IMG/VR virus record: IMGVR_UViG_3300027896_000256
Coordinates: 1-21,715 of that record
DNA length: 21,715 nucleotides
Strand: one strand, 5' to 3'
From: a virus
Position numbers and translations under genes: made by a program. How positions within the stretch are numbered: the stretch's first letter is position 1; each line of letters begins with the position of its first letter. Shown piece after piece: positions 21,197 to 21,715 of the stretch. The notes beneath the pieces were generated by a model. That model did not search any database. It was not told the DNA's origin and worked only from the letters and a program-made list of their open reading frames with translations.

Positions 21197-21715
21197 ATGA
21201 CATTTATACGAGGAGACTTATTCGCCGAGATAGCAGATTTCTGCTATACGGACATGAACAATGATGGGGACTATGAGAAAATTCCACATACATTTTCGCC
21301 AGAAGCCATTGAAAGTTTCAATGGCATTCCACTGGTCTATACTTCTGGTGCTAACATCCCAAAGGTGATTCCACTGCTCGCTGCCTTAAAGAAGAAACTT
21401 GTATTCATCGCCCATAGCAGCGAGAAGGGCATCACGCCCGAATTGTATGCTCAAATGCCTCCTAACATCATTAGGTGGTTTTCCCCGAATATTCAAGTCG
21501 TCGGGGAGCGCATAGAATCTATCCCGCTGGGAATAGAAACTCTCCAACGGTTTGAGTTCCATCACGTCCGCAAAGAGGAAAAGATGTTAGAAAAACTCAA
21601 GGAAGAAAAGACTCTTAAGAACTTGGTGTATATGTGCCACAGTTCGCATCAGGCCAATGTCGCAGACCGAGAAGAGGCGTATAAGGTACTTGGAAACAAG
21701 CCATATGTAACATCT
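21197..21715 (+). CDS. Exostosin-like glycosyltransferase, 3' end beyond the window
   Basis: An open frame starting at ATG 21197 runs to the window edge (173 codons, no stop), so the gene is partial. The pattern KKLVFIAHSSEKG, RWFSPNIQVVGERIESIPLGIE and NLVYMCHSSHQANVADRE resembles exostosin-like (GT47-type) phage glycosyltransferases, in which a short first domain is followed by an N-x-x-x-x-x-IPxG hinge and a second domain beginning KxLxYxxxSxxT. The end of the protein, including the donor-binding site, is not in the window. It continues the glycan cassette, 14 bases after the methyltransferase stop, with no strong ribosome site. Confidence 0.7.
   Translation, partial: MTFIRGDLFAEIADFCYTDMNNDGDYEKIPHTFSPEAIESFNGIPLVYTSGANIPKVIPLLAALKKKLVFIAHSSEKGITPELYAQMPPNIIRWFSPNIQVVGERIESIPLGIETLQRFEFHHVRKEEKMLEKLKEEKTLKNLVYMCHSSHQANVADREEAYKVLGNKPYVTS

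Noticed and set aside
10343-21715. Glycosyltransferases as DNA-modifying enzymes like T4 alpha/beta-glucosyltransferase.
   Set aside because: They follow surface-polysaccharide GT families, and no hydroxymethylase or modified-base pathway gene is visible in the window.
1-21715. tRNA genes, CRISPR arrays and strong intrinsic terminators.
   Set aside because: I saw no cloverleaf with acceptor and anticodon arms, no regularly spaced repeats, and no GC-rich hairpin followed by a clear T run.

Overview
The window is about 21.7 kb of AT-rich sequence with genes packed on both strands, and it reads as part of a large T4-like (contractile-tailed) bacteriophage genome. The best evidence is a family B DNA polymerase with an intact exonuclease domain, a gp45-type sliding clamp, two tandem gp19-type tail tube proteins, a trimeric-type dUTPase, a RecB/Cas4-like nuclease, many small hypothetical genes with 4-base ATGA overlaps, and -35-less TATAATAAG or TATAAATA elements that resemble T4-type late promoters. 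The sequence does not identify the host. TGA, TAA and TAG all act as stops, so the code looks standard.

Region 1 (1-6950, mostly minus strand) is replication and accessory genes. From high to low coordinates it holds an exported protein with a twin-arginine-like N-terminus, a small Cys-containing gene that appears split by a TnpB-only IS200/IS605-type element, the DNA polymerase, a 71-aa protein, the sliding clamp (behind a sigma70-like promoter), and two unknown proteins. The same 12-base motif (minus strand TATAATAAGTTG) lies 30-55 bases upstream of three minus-strand starts.

Region 2 (7043-10330) is structural and DNA-binding genes: two tail tube paralogues sharing a 41-bp near-identical 3' end, a convergent FecR-like exported protein, an Fe-S PD-(D/E)XK nuclease, and two small ribbon-helix-helix-like proteins. 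One of the latter sits just after a strong inverted repeat.

Region 3 (10343-15780, plus strand) starts with a GT4-like glycosyltransferase. A run of small genes follows: a YopX-like protein behind a membrane anchor, a dUTPase fused to an unknown ~205-residue N-terminal domain, a zinc-knuckle protein and several unknowns. One unknown resembles the N-terminal part of T4-like major capsid proteins.

Region 4 (15807 to the end, plus strand) is a sugar-modification cassette: a GT-B glycosyltransferase, a GT2 glycosyltransferase, a three-domain protein (LicC-like nucleotidyltransferase, EcbF-like HAD phosphatase, LicA/APH-like kinase), a GT32 DXD glycosyltransferase, a class I methyltransferase, and a partial exostosin-like glycosyltransferase. 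Tight 4-base overlaps suggest one translationally coupled operon. The likely role is to build and attach a decorated, possibly phospho-substituted glycan on a host or virion surface; the acceptor cannot be told from sequence.

The two most interesting points are the three-domain enzyme inside the glycan cassette, and the TnpB element. The element's ends both carry TTGAC, its stop codon lies in the right-end hairpin, and its removal restores a continuous open reading frame.
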